A stretch of 64,000 bases of DNA, from positions 1,612,001 to 1,676,000 of the forward strand of contig CP137328.1 in NCBI GenBank assembly GCA_033182465.1. The letters are read 5' to 3'. The DNA is from Sanghuangporus weigelae (Eukaryota > Basidiomycota > Agaricomycetes > Hymenochaetales > Hymenochaetaceae). The position numbers were made by a program, and so were the translations under genes. Under the pieces are notes generated by a model, which saw nothing but the letters and a program-made list of their open reading frames with translations, ran no database searches and was not told the origin of the DNA. Position 1 is the stretch's first letter. Each line of letters begins with the position of its first letter. Positions 35,742 to 45,196 of this stretch are shown one piece after another.

Positions 35742-35860
35742 GTCTCGGTGGTGGAGAGTACAAGTTGATAAGGACAAAGGTCGGACTTGCTAAGGCTCGG
35801 ATACCAGAGGAAAGTGATCGTGGTCGATTGTCAGGAGTTCGTGAGAAGCGCAAGGCCTCA

Positions 35861-36999
35861 AGTATGCTTATACACATGAATGCGCCAACTCTTTCAGAAG
35901 ACAATAGCTAGTTTTTCTTCTATGTCCAATATTCAATTTGCGTATTTTTAATTTACAAGAATACGCTTGATTAGAAATGAGTCATGTCGAGTTTAGTGCG
36001 CTTTTGATTGTCCTGCTGGATAACTAAAAAGCATGCAACATGACACACCCTCAAAGCCTTTCAGATACTAACGCTCAGAATGTCCAAAGAGGAACTGCTG
36101 TTGATAAATCAATAATCCAAAGCATCCCAAAGCGAGTCAATGCAGGTGCCTTCATGACGACCCTGGATTTCTAGCCAGATACAGGAAGATAGTACAGTAG
36201 AGCAGACGTATTTGAATGCGACACGGCTTGTGTACATGCTGAACAGACTTCGTGAATAAATTGAGGGTTTAGTAAGGAATTGGGCAGCCAAAACTTGGTG
36301 GAGTCTACTAGGTATCTACTAGGTATTCATTAAATAGCTTTTTCAAGCCTATTCTTCCCAGATGAGATACCATATTTTTGTGGGAATTGAGTATCAGAGA
36401 TCGCATCATGACTTCCACTCGGAGTCGGAGTTCGAAACGGATGAGTCACGTCACCCTCATCGGCTCCATCAAAGGCGTGAGAGAAATTCTGATCTCTCCG
36501 TCAACTTTCACTCCACTCAAAGGCGCAGCCTGACTACCAACACTCATCTCAGGACACTCTGTATCAAAGTCGAATGGCTCATACAGATCATCTTAGATGT
36601 CTATGTCGATCTGTTTCAGTGCAACAAGTGATGAAGCTCTCGACGCGCCTAAATGTCGAGTTCTTGCACGACCATATGCGTATCTCGACAGTTGAACTGG
36701 GCCTCGATCCAAACCTTTCGTAGCGATGCTGAGACGCTATCACTATCACACCCTCAACTTTATGAGGCGCTCCGGCAATTTCGGAAGATCGCCGAGCCAA
36801 CGAACGACTGAAGCCGGCCGTCCGTATATTACATTGATACTGCACAAGAGGAACAAGGAAAAGGAAAAGTACAAACGAGATCGAGAGTAAAGTCCAACAT
36901 TGTATCAGGACCAGGTGAATCACCCTCGTTGAGCAGAATCGAGCGCGATCGTTGGACAGACAGTGGGACTCGTCATTGCGAGTAATGAACGCGTCACGC
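35861..36999. other. intergenic between the duplication and gene E
   Basis: About 1.1 kb beyond copy 2. It contains the 3' flank of gene E, with its version of the shared 3' element at 36772-36835. Open frames on either strand show no domain. No gene seen. Confidence 0.55.
36772..36835 (-). promoter_or_regulatory. Shared 3' element downstream of gene E
   Basis: About 165-230 nt past the gene E stop. Reads GGAAGATCGCCGAGCC and then an AT-rich TATATTACATTG tail on the + strand, a diverged version of the element after genes A to C. Confidence 0.35.
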
Positions 37000-38615
37000 T
37001 TAGCTCGCTTCGTGCATTGAAGGTGGAGGCGAAGCAAGCCCTGAGATCTCGCCTGATCGGATAGCGTTTATGAGACCTTGATCCGGCTCGGGAGCTAGAC
37101 TCCGATAACGATTCATGACTATGTGGTCGTGAGCGTCCTCGGAGGCTTCGATCAACAGCTCATCACCGGGTTCTTCGTCTTCGAGCTGTAGCAGGCGTGT
37201 GAGTACCACGCCCGCTCCGTCTTCTTCAGCATCCCGAGAAGCGAGAGGAATCATCATGTCCAGATCTTGGTTGATAAGGACGATCTCCTCCTCTTCCTTT
37301 ATGTACGGCGGAGGAGTCATAAGAAACTCGATGGATGGACTTCGTGGTTCGGTCTTGATTCCATCCGACCAAACTGCTGATGGGACACTCTCCACAGACG
37401 TGTGACGTCCATGGGAGAGTCCCCTTGGACCTGGCCTGGTCGGTTCGCTGACTAGTTCCCAGTTCATAGGGAGAGAAGATGGCAGGGGAGATTCTTCGTC
37501 ACTTCCTGGTCCGCAAATATCTGGTGGGTTTGACTCGTCGTTGACCAGGGTCTCTTGCGGCGACTCCGTCGAAGTTTTGGAAGCAGACGAGCTCTTTCCC
37601 TCATTTCCACCTGAGTGGTCAGAATCTCCCAAATCTCGTCTTCGCATACGGCGCGAAGGGCCAGGTGCTTCAATCACGTCATCGGCCTCTTCGTCATTGC
37701 GCTTTCGCTTTCTCGATTCTGATTTCTTCGTTGGAGCGTTCTTGCGACCTTTCATATTTCGAGAGCGGTCTGATCTTCTGCAGTCCTGTTGGGGAATGCA
37801 GACGGACGATCTGGCCGCTAGACGTGCAGAACGTCTTTTAACCGTGGAAGAGCAGTTGTCATGAATTCCGATTTCCCAAGTTATTGGACCTCGAGCATCC
37901 TGACCCACACTGTCGTTTGGTGATGTCTCCAGCTTGCGCCGAACGCGTCGCGTGTTCACGCATGGACCGGCTGCAAATGTTGGAGCTTTTTCTTCTTCAT
38001 CTCTCCTTCTTTTCACGCCTCGGTTTGATGAACGGTGATAATCTTCTTTCTCGGATCTATCTTTTGCGGAGCCATTGATGGTTGACGACGTATACGGTGG
38101 CAATTTTGTTGTTGCTGCCGAAGTGGAGAACGATAAGAATCGTTTCAAATGGACGGAATGTAAATTTACAGACCTCTGCATTTATTCATGGGGTCGTTCG
38201 AGCGTACCTCAGGCTTCGAGCTACTCTTCTTTGTAGTGGCTTGAACGGAGCGTGGTTGCTTCCTTGCGCCTGTTAACGGTCATTAACGTAAGAACTGCTT
38301 AGGGGAAGAGTAGTTTGATTGCTCACGAGTAGGTTTTCGATCGTTACCATGCGAATTGGTCCCTGACGGGACACCTGAACGAAAACGAGTACGTGCAGAC
38401 TTGTCCTTTCTGTGGTATGTCGGAAGAAGAGCACTGTTGCTCTTCGCGCCTGTGCTGCAAGCAGAAGCATGGTCATCAACAGCACCTCTCACCGCATCTT
38501 CACGGATGACGGCGTTCGTACTGTGATCGTTATGGTATGATTTTGTTGATGTAGTTTCGCCAGAACTATCATTCCTGATGGTACATTTCTTGGTCATTGA
38601 GCGTGTAACGACCAT
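37000..38615 (-). CDS. Family gene E: diverged disordered nuclear-type protein
   Basis: Unrecognised family member outside the duplication. Exon 1 (38615-38327) begins MVVTRSMTKKCTIRND and ends in phase 1 at the same place as A and C. Exon 2 (38269-38208) gives RARKQPRSVQATTKKSS, matching KPRRAKQATKKK of gene A. The last exon runs to the stop at 37000 and encodes GVKRRRDEEEK, NTRRVRRKLE, KRRSARLAARSS, ESRKRKRNDEE and an acidic C-terminal half. It lacks the LDPDDFAFLVRR block. Joining exon 2 to the last exon with an acceptor at 38176 keeps frame but makes a 32-nt intron, which is shorter than any other here; the true acceptor may lie further in (for example after about 38060). Total is about 500 aa or somewhat less. 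Several basic clusters suggest a nuclear location. Confidence 0.6.
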
Positions 38616-38745
38616 TCTGAAGCGCGGAGTGATGATGGTTACAAATTGACAGAAGTGAAGCACAGCAGAGGCTTGGGAATCGCTGGGAGCGAGGGTCTCG
38701 ACAAGGACCGGTAGCTCTTTAATGCTAGAGCTCCCTGGCAGACTA

Positions 38746-38805
38746 GGACCTTAAGTGAATACGAGTCGAAGCACGGTTACGTTCTTTGACCAGCAACAGG
38801 CCACG
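38746..38805 (-). promoter_or_regulatory. Shared promoter block of gene E
   Basis: CACTTAAGGTCC (minus strand) sits about 135 nt before the gene E ATG, with AACGTAACCGTG and CCGTGGCCTGTTG further upstream. Order and spacing match genes A, C and F although the coding regions have diverged greatly. Confidence 0.5.
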
Positions 38806-39770
38806 GTCTAAGTTTCTGCAAATTTAAACTCCGCTTGTTTTCGACGCGTCGCTTTGAAGATGTGAAATACGTGATCTTTCTAGTGGTCTTCTTTTTTTAT
38901 TTGGAATGTATCAACAATTATCAAGTGTTGTGCATTGGCCGTTGCGTCAGAGCACAACCCACATCAAATACAGCTCTATGGAATGGGCTTCTGTTGATTT
39001 AAACAGCGCTGTCGCTTAGATCTTCCCGCTTGGACCGTCAAGGCTCAACAAAAGGTGTTCGGCGTGCTTTTGCACTGCAGGGTCACTTTGACAACGTCGA
39101 AGGAGACAGATTGCTTTGTCTCTCTCTTCCCATTCTCATCTCTTGTCCTCTCTACTCCGATCGGTAGGCGATACATCACTAGCTATACACTGGAGAGGAA
39201 CAATACATACTCTTGGGTTCTTGGTTTTTCAGTAGTAATAATACTGTATCGACTACAGTGCCATCTCCAGTGAAGAAGACATACAGTATGTACAGTTCAA
39301 GAAAGAAGTATAGACGCAAGCACCTCGATTGAAATGAGTCCTTCACAATAACAACTCTTATATATGTCACCTTGAATCAAAGGCAAGAAACGTACCGTAC
39401 CGCGTCGCAGAATCTGCCGAGAGTAATTGACGCTGAATCCATCTGAAATTTCTAATAGTAACTAATAGGTTTGCCGTTCTTGCACTTGATTAAACTTGGT
39501 GCCTGAGCAAATCAAAGCGCGATCGTTGCTAATTCAGGTACGGTGGCGTGGGAGATGTGGAAATGATAAACGGATCGCATCAAAGAAAAGCATGCATCCT
39601 TTTTTCGACTGTCTGCACCCCGTCGAATGACCGATGAAGAAACATGACAAACGAGCATCTTTTCGTTGCTATTCAGGTGAATGTGCATCTCTCATTCAGA
39701 ACATGAGACTTTATCTTCGTCCTACAGGACCCCAACGCAAGTCACACATTAGACGCTCATAGCGCACTTC

Positions 39771-39810
39771 AGCAATCCTGGGGGACTGCCGAGCCAGCGG
39801 AGAATACATT
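39771..39810 (-). promoter_or_regulatory. Shared 3' element downstream of gene F
   Basis: About 210-250 nt past the gene F stop. Core GGACTGCCGAGCCAGCGGAG followed by an AT-rich tail on the + strand; the most diverged member of the set. Confidence 0.3.
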
Positions 39811-40017
39811 CATTTTGCAGATAATTTTACAGGTCCAGTAATAATTGTACAAGGAAGCAGACCTCCAAGGTATGTAGAAACACCTCTCTGCTGATGGTGA
39901 AAAGGGAAGAAGTCGTAAAAAAACGCGACTTGCTAGAACTTCGTGTTGGTCCGTAGGCTTCTAAGCCTGCCTCTTTATAGACAAGGCAAGTCGACCTGAT
40001 TCCGGATATAGATGCAA

Positions 40018-41010
40018 TCAAACTTTGGTGGCCCCCGGATGCTCCATGCATTCACCCTTCTTCACCTCAGAAAACTCCATCAGTATCCGGAGTAGTTCGT
40101 TGTCTAATGCTGTCAGCCCAAGATAGATACGCGTCTTCTTCGGATTGCGTTCTAGCGGTACTGGGAGAAACAGAGCCGTGACAGTCTGCTTCATGACTCC
40201 ACCCGAAAACTTCAATAGCACATTGGCTATTGCTACTTCGTCAGGGGCTTCGGTGTCGCGGTGGTGTGAAGAAGTCGGACCTGACACGACCTCGACAATT
40301 CCCGAGATGTTCTCGTTGGTGGGAATAGTCGAAGTCTTGTTGCCGTCTGTGTTGGCGGCTCGATGTCGGACACGTCGTTTCGACGGGGTACCCTCTTGAA
40401 CGGCAACAGTGGCATTCTCTTTATCGTTGTCGCCCTCGTCCCTCCGCCTCTTTTGACCTCGTTTCAGCTGTGGATGGACTGACGGTGAATCTACAGAGGG
40501 AATGTCATCAAATTTTTGGTAAAGTAAGGAGCAGCTGGAGAGGACACACCAATGCTCCGGTCTGGTGAGTTTGTGCCATTAGCCGGGTTTGGACCATCTG
40601 GCGTGGTGGTGGCTTGACTCGACTTGGTTGATGCTATGATGCGACTTTAGTCAGTAGAAAAGCAGGGTGAGCGAGCAATGTGCTTGGTTACTAGTGAGCT
40701 TGTGACCACTACGACACTTTGTTCTTCCTGAGCTCGGACCAGGAGCACCAAAAATGTCATTGTCGCTGTTATCTTTGGAGATTTGTGTTGCTTGGGCTCC
40801 GTTGGCCCTTGTGTCTCCTCTGATTGAAGAGGCAAGGTTGTTAACAGAAGCTTCTGCCGCTTCTCCATAGATGGCGGCGGCGAGGCACATCGAAGAGTCA
40901 GTGCTGCCAACTTGGGCTGCGGGATCAGTGCAAGAATCGCTGTGTTCGCCGGTGTTAGTGCTGGTTGCGCCTTCCTTGGCCATCCTGGCCATCCGTCTCG
41001 TCAGGACCAT
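40018..41010 (-). CDS. Family gene F: TRRMARM protein with a distinct C-terminal domain
   Basis: Unrecognised. Three exons on the minus strand (41010-40692, 40633-40550, 40490-40018) give 291 aa. The N-terminus MVLTRRMARMAKEG is a diverged form of the family start. Exon 1 ends in phase 1 after a KCRSGHKLT stretch, as in A, C and E. After intron 2 comes LKRGQKRRRDEGDND, the counterpart of GRKRGREE in gene A, then SKRRVRHRA. The last about 100 residues (VAIANVLLKFSGGVMKQTVT, LFLPVPLERNPKKTRIYLGL) look like a folded beta-rich domain unlike the other family members. Promoter and 3' elements are shared with the family. No function assigned. Confidence 0.7.
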
Positions 41011-42515
41011 GTTGATAGATGGATGTAAAATGGGAATATGGGGACAGGAATCGCTTCGGGCAGGAAACTCAAGATCGAGGTGGATGTGGTTAATTGTTAG
41101 GAGGTTGTGGATTGAACGGACCTTAAGTAGTGCGTGACCAAAACGCGGTCACGTTACTTATTCTACAGGCGGCCACGGTCTCTGGCACCTCCCTTTCCGA
41201 AGCGGACGTCTGTATACTAATATGTTAACGCACTTGAACTGTTCTCGGGCGTTGATAGTCCCCATCTGCTGTCAAGACATCGTGCTTGTGCCTAACATGT
41301 CGCCTACGTATGTGGATGGGTTGGAGTCTTTATCGTTGTAGCTGGCGTGACTGCTGATGCCTTTGCGGTCAACTATTGACTGCGAATAAGAAGTTCTTCG
41401 CAAGGACAGCTAACGACTAAAGATCTAGAGAACTTGAGACTACGCGCATTTGTAAATACTATATAGTTCCTTGAATTTTATTTTGTTCTTCAAAATATTA
41501 CCTGGCCTTATATTCACCGAGATTGGCGTGTTGTTTACAAAATTGAGGAGAGACGGTACGATGCAATTTCTTCATGTAACCAACGAGGATGACCTTATCT
41601 GGTCTTCTTAGCTTATTAGTAATCATTGACCGGCCCTTGACAGATCTTGAGAATTAAACTTTTTCGTCCAGATTGATTGTTCTTTCTTTGTTTATTACCA
41701 CCACCAAATGTATGGCGCCGACTCACTGTATTCTCGTCCCATGGCCAATGTCTCTGGCATGTAGGGGAGGAATACAAATCCGGGATACATAGTGCCTTTT
41801 TCATTCAACGTAGTCCATATGTATTATTATTTTTTCCTCATTCAAAGTTACTGTCTCTCAAGGAGACATGGACTCGGCACATAAGAGATTCATCCTTCCG
41901 CCCTGCATCTCATACTAACAACGCAGTCGACAATGGCGGTATCTACCGCTGAGTTGATGGCTCAATGCACTCTACTGGTAAACGGAATATGCTTGCAAAT
42001 ATCCAGCCGCGCTGGGTGGCTCAAAGATTCAATTTCTTATTGTCTATTGTTTTCTAAATTGGAGCCAAGAAACGCCTGCCAAATGAACTGCACGTTGCAG
42101 TCCTGGTGCTCTGTGATTGAGGTTTTGCCGCCTCGCATTTGGGCGTTTGGCCCTGAAGGCATGTTTTCGTGTTGAGTTACTCTGTGCACACTTGCCTGCG
42201 CAAGTCTGTCCTCCTTCTCTTTCGTTCTGTTCAACGGGCGTCCAGCATGAAGTGGTGTCTGGGGATCAAGGCATTCAGCCGAGGGCTTACACCGAAATTT
42301 TCGGTACTGTAGTCAGTTTCGCGGAAACAGGAGTGGGGCTGCCTTGTTGAAGCCACCACAAGTTCCGGAAGCTTTTGTTTTGTTGTGGGCCACCTCCGGT
42401 GACTCGACCTTATAACTACTTAAAAGAGTTGTGAGTAATTTCTTTATGGAACGAGTGGACCACTGACCTATCTTAAAAGCCCCAACCTTAGTTATTCTTC
42501 GGCCAGACTACTATC
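41011..42515. other. intergenic: gene F promoter and kinase upstream region
   Basis: About 1.5 kb between divergent genes. The gene F promoter block is at 41118-41178. The remainder (41.2-42.5 kb) has scattered short open frames on both strands without recognisable domains. Nothing further called. Confidence 0.5.
41118..41178 (-). promoter_or_regulatory. Shared promoter block of gene F
   Basis: CTACTTAAGGTCCG (minus strand) about 110 nt before the ATG, then AAGTAACGTGACCGCGTTTT and CCGTGGCCGCC further upstream. The central block is identical to that of genes A and C over about 15 nt. Confidence 0.6.
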
Positions 42516-44604
42516 ATGACCTGTCTTCATGAGGCTACGCTATCCGAACAGCAGAATCGTCAGAAGGAATGCTGGACATGCTGGTGCGTAGATCGCATCA
42601 TTTCCCTTACTAATAGTAACCTGAAGTGTCTTTTAGCTCGGATTGTGATATCGCGCTTCCCGATTCACGAACCATCTTTGTTCCCAACCTCCTCGAACAA
42701 GTATCTCGTAACGAAGTCATTGAAAGCGGCATAGGCAAGCGCAGGAAACTTGGTGATGAGAGTTTTGTTTCTAAATATGCTCTGAATTGGGCAGACCTCT
42801 TGCCAGAGATTGAGAGTAGGAAGCAGAGTATCTTGGACGAACTCTCTACCGACAGCGCATCGAGTTCTCTGGAATGCAGAATGGGGAAGCTGCTGGATGA
42901 GATTGGAGCTGCGATCGGGAAACGCCTCGGTATTCCAAGGGTGGACATGTCGGGCGAATTCACCTGTCAGTTTTCGTTCTCGTCGGATGGTGATAATCGT
43001 TCTGTGTCGAATGCAGACAAGCCATCCGAGCTAGCTTTGACTGTACACGAATTTATCCGAGTCGATCGCCAACATGGATGGGGTCTCGTGATAGTCCCAA
43101 TGCTCTTTCGTCGGGACCGGGATATCGATGACTTCGACTGGACCTCATACAAGCTCCTCGCGTTTGCACGGCATATTTGGGAGCACACGTATTCTCGATG
43201 TTTCGTCATAGGTATTGCGTTTGGCAAAGACGATTTCCGGTTGATGATATTCGGCCAGTCGGGAGTAATGTTCTCCAGAAACTATGATATTTCGGGTGTA
43301 TCGGATTTCGCTCGACTCATAGTAGGGTTGCTGTTTGCAAACGAGGAGGTACTCGGTTACGACTCGTCCATGAATGGGCTGGAAATTCTTGTTAATGGAA
43401 ATGAGTACACTCCCAGGAATGTCTGCGGAAGGCAAGAGCTTACGTTCGAGGGTAGCACTTGTGTCCTTGCTAAACGTTTCGAAGACATGTACGCCATTAA
43501 AGACGTCTGGCTCGCGGGTTGTTGAATATGAATTGCTCAAGACTCTAGACGGCGCCGTCGATTCTACGGATTTCTTCAAAAAAGGTGGCATAGGACTGCC
43601 AACTCTTAATCATTTCCGCTATGTAATGAAGCCCGTCGGAACTCATCTGAATGAGTTCACTTGCCTGGAGGAGTTGATATCGGCAATTCGTGACATCGTC
43701 AAAGGTACGCTGGAATAATCTTCACTACTTTTTGTCACCTTTCTTTGACTCACCATCGCATAATAAAAGCGATTAAAGATCTTCACGATCGCCGCATCTT
43801 ACATGCAGATATAAGATACGATCATATTATCCTTGTACCGGACTCTGGTTCTCCAAGTTCTCTTCGTAAGGCGTGTCTCATCGACTTTGCCTACGCAATC
43901 GACTTGGAAGATTTACGCTATAGATATGAGGTATTGTGATGATTTAGCCATCATCGTAATTCTATGTGTTCACAAATTATCCTCAGGAGATTGCGCGGGC
44001 AGCAGCATACCCATGCATAAGCATCAAGCGGGGCTACTATCATGACCTCGAGTCGACATTGTACCTGCTATGCTTTGTATGCATGGCATTCAAGGGTCCG
44101 AGCAGTGGCAGCGCTCCGACATACGAGCCCGACTCTCCACTCTTACCATGGCACTATCCGACGACACCGTATGAATGGGAAGCAGCGTACCTCGATAGAT
44201 CTCAAGCTCTGACGTCTCGAATTTGTTTCAATGCAAGGATTTTGCGCCACTTCCATCCATATTTTGAAGACGTAAAGGAACGCGTGCTCAAGATGTACGA
44301 CGTACTGTTTCCGGATGCGCTGGACGCCTATCAAAGGCATAATGCCGGGATAACTCTCAGATATCTCTTCCGCAACTTACAGCAGGCTCAAACGCAACCT
44401 GACTCAATCGAGAATATCGAGCGTAGACAAGTAATGCTTCGACAAATACATGAGTATCAGAGGCGTTTGGCGATACAGGCTGTAGCGGATCAACCACCTG
44501 TCGAAGTCTTTAACAAGCTATTCTTGATTCTCGATGATACGTTGGATATGCTCAGGCGCAAGTCCTGGGCGAAGCTAGAAACACGGTTGACCATCCGCCT
44601 CTAA
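42516..44604 (+). pseudogene. FunK1-like protein kinase, frame-broken
   Basis: Resembles the basidiomycete FunK1 kinase family. Exons: 42516-42583, 42637-43704, 43770-43930, 43987-44604. The N-terminal half (AIKDVWLA, FGQSGVMFSRNYDISGV) is typical of the family's upstream region. The C-terminal half has LHDRRILHADIRYDH, IDFAYAIDLED and GYYHDLESTLYLL, the last being characteristic of FunK1. Exon 2 is out of frame: reading in from the left ends in TGA at 43522-43524 just after DVWLAGC, while the downstream frame resumes as RVVEYELLKTLDG. One extra base (or two missing) near 43510-43520 explains it. The catalytic loop has HAD rather than HRD and His where the metal-binding Asn is expected; the DFG position is DFA. 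So it is probably not an active kinase, unless the frame break is a sequencing error. Confidence 0.7.
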
Positions 44605-45196
44605 TGAGGGCGCGGAAACTGAGAATAATAGAGAATTGGGTGAGTAGAATGACTGGGAAAGAATCTTTCGAACACCAGCGAAAACACTATTATACGCTGT
44701 TATCATATTTGTATATGCTCAATTTGTATATATTGTCTCTGATACAGAGAAGCTCGCCATGCGACGGTACAAGGAGTGACGGAGACGAGTTGAGTCGTTC
44801 GACGTTCGTTCAAATTAAGAAATATTCGTGGGAAGGTATTATGAGAGTCACGACAGATTCAGACTCCGATCCTGTGCATTTCAGACGCGTCCCATCTGTT
44901 TCCTCGCTACCTCATCACGTTCATTTTGCAAGCTGTGCTGTTCATCTTCCAGTTCACTCTTTTATTCATTCATTCATTTTTCATAATTCGATTCTGTGCT
45001 TTGACACTGAAGAACGCAACGATTGCATATAGCAACCAACGAAGACCACAGGTGGAAGACTCGGTAGGTCGTATCTCAGGTGCTTGGGACGAAATGGCTC
45101 GCTAATACAGCAGAAGCTTGCATTCCTTGTCGTGAAGTCAGGTGTCGGAAACGATTCAAGCGCATACATTTTGCCTATTTGACGCGTTTGCTAACT
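44605..45196. other. intergenic: kinase 3' flank and cyclin-like gene promoter
   Basis: About 0.6 kb between two + strand genes, AT-rich with pyrimidine runs toward the next ATG. No gene seen. Confidence 0.55.

Larger units (their letters stand above)
31215..35860. repeat. Tandem segmental duplication, copy 2 (about 4.6 kb)
   Basis: Second copy of 23860-31180 in the same orientation. It carries the NUP84 pseudogene, intact gene C (twin of A) and remnant D (related to B). It is shorter because of two large internal deletions: one joining NUP84 exon 12 to exon 5 (junction about 31830) and one removing most of the B-like gene (junction about 35455-35490). Edges are approximate. Confidence 0.85.
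38616..40017. other. intergenic: gene E promoter and gene F 3' flank
   Basis: About 1.4 kb. Holds the shared promoter block of gene E (38746-38805) and the 3' element of gene F (39771-39810). The rest shows no supported coding sequence. Confidence 0.55.

Noticed and set aside
28029-41010. A-F family as remnants of a retrotransposon
   Set aside because: No reverse transcriptase, integrase, long terminal repeats or target-site duplications were found; the members have conserved introns and promoters.
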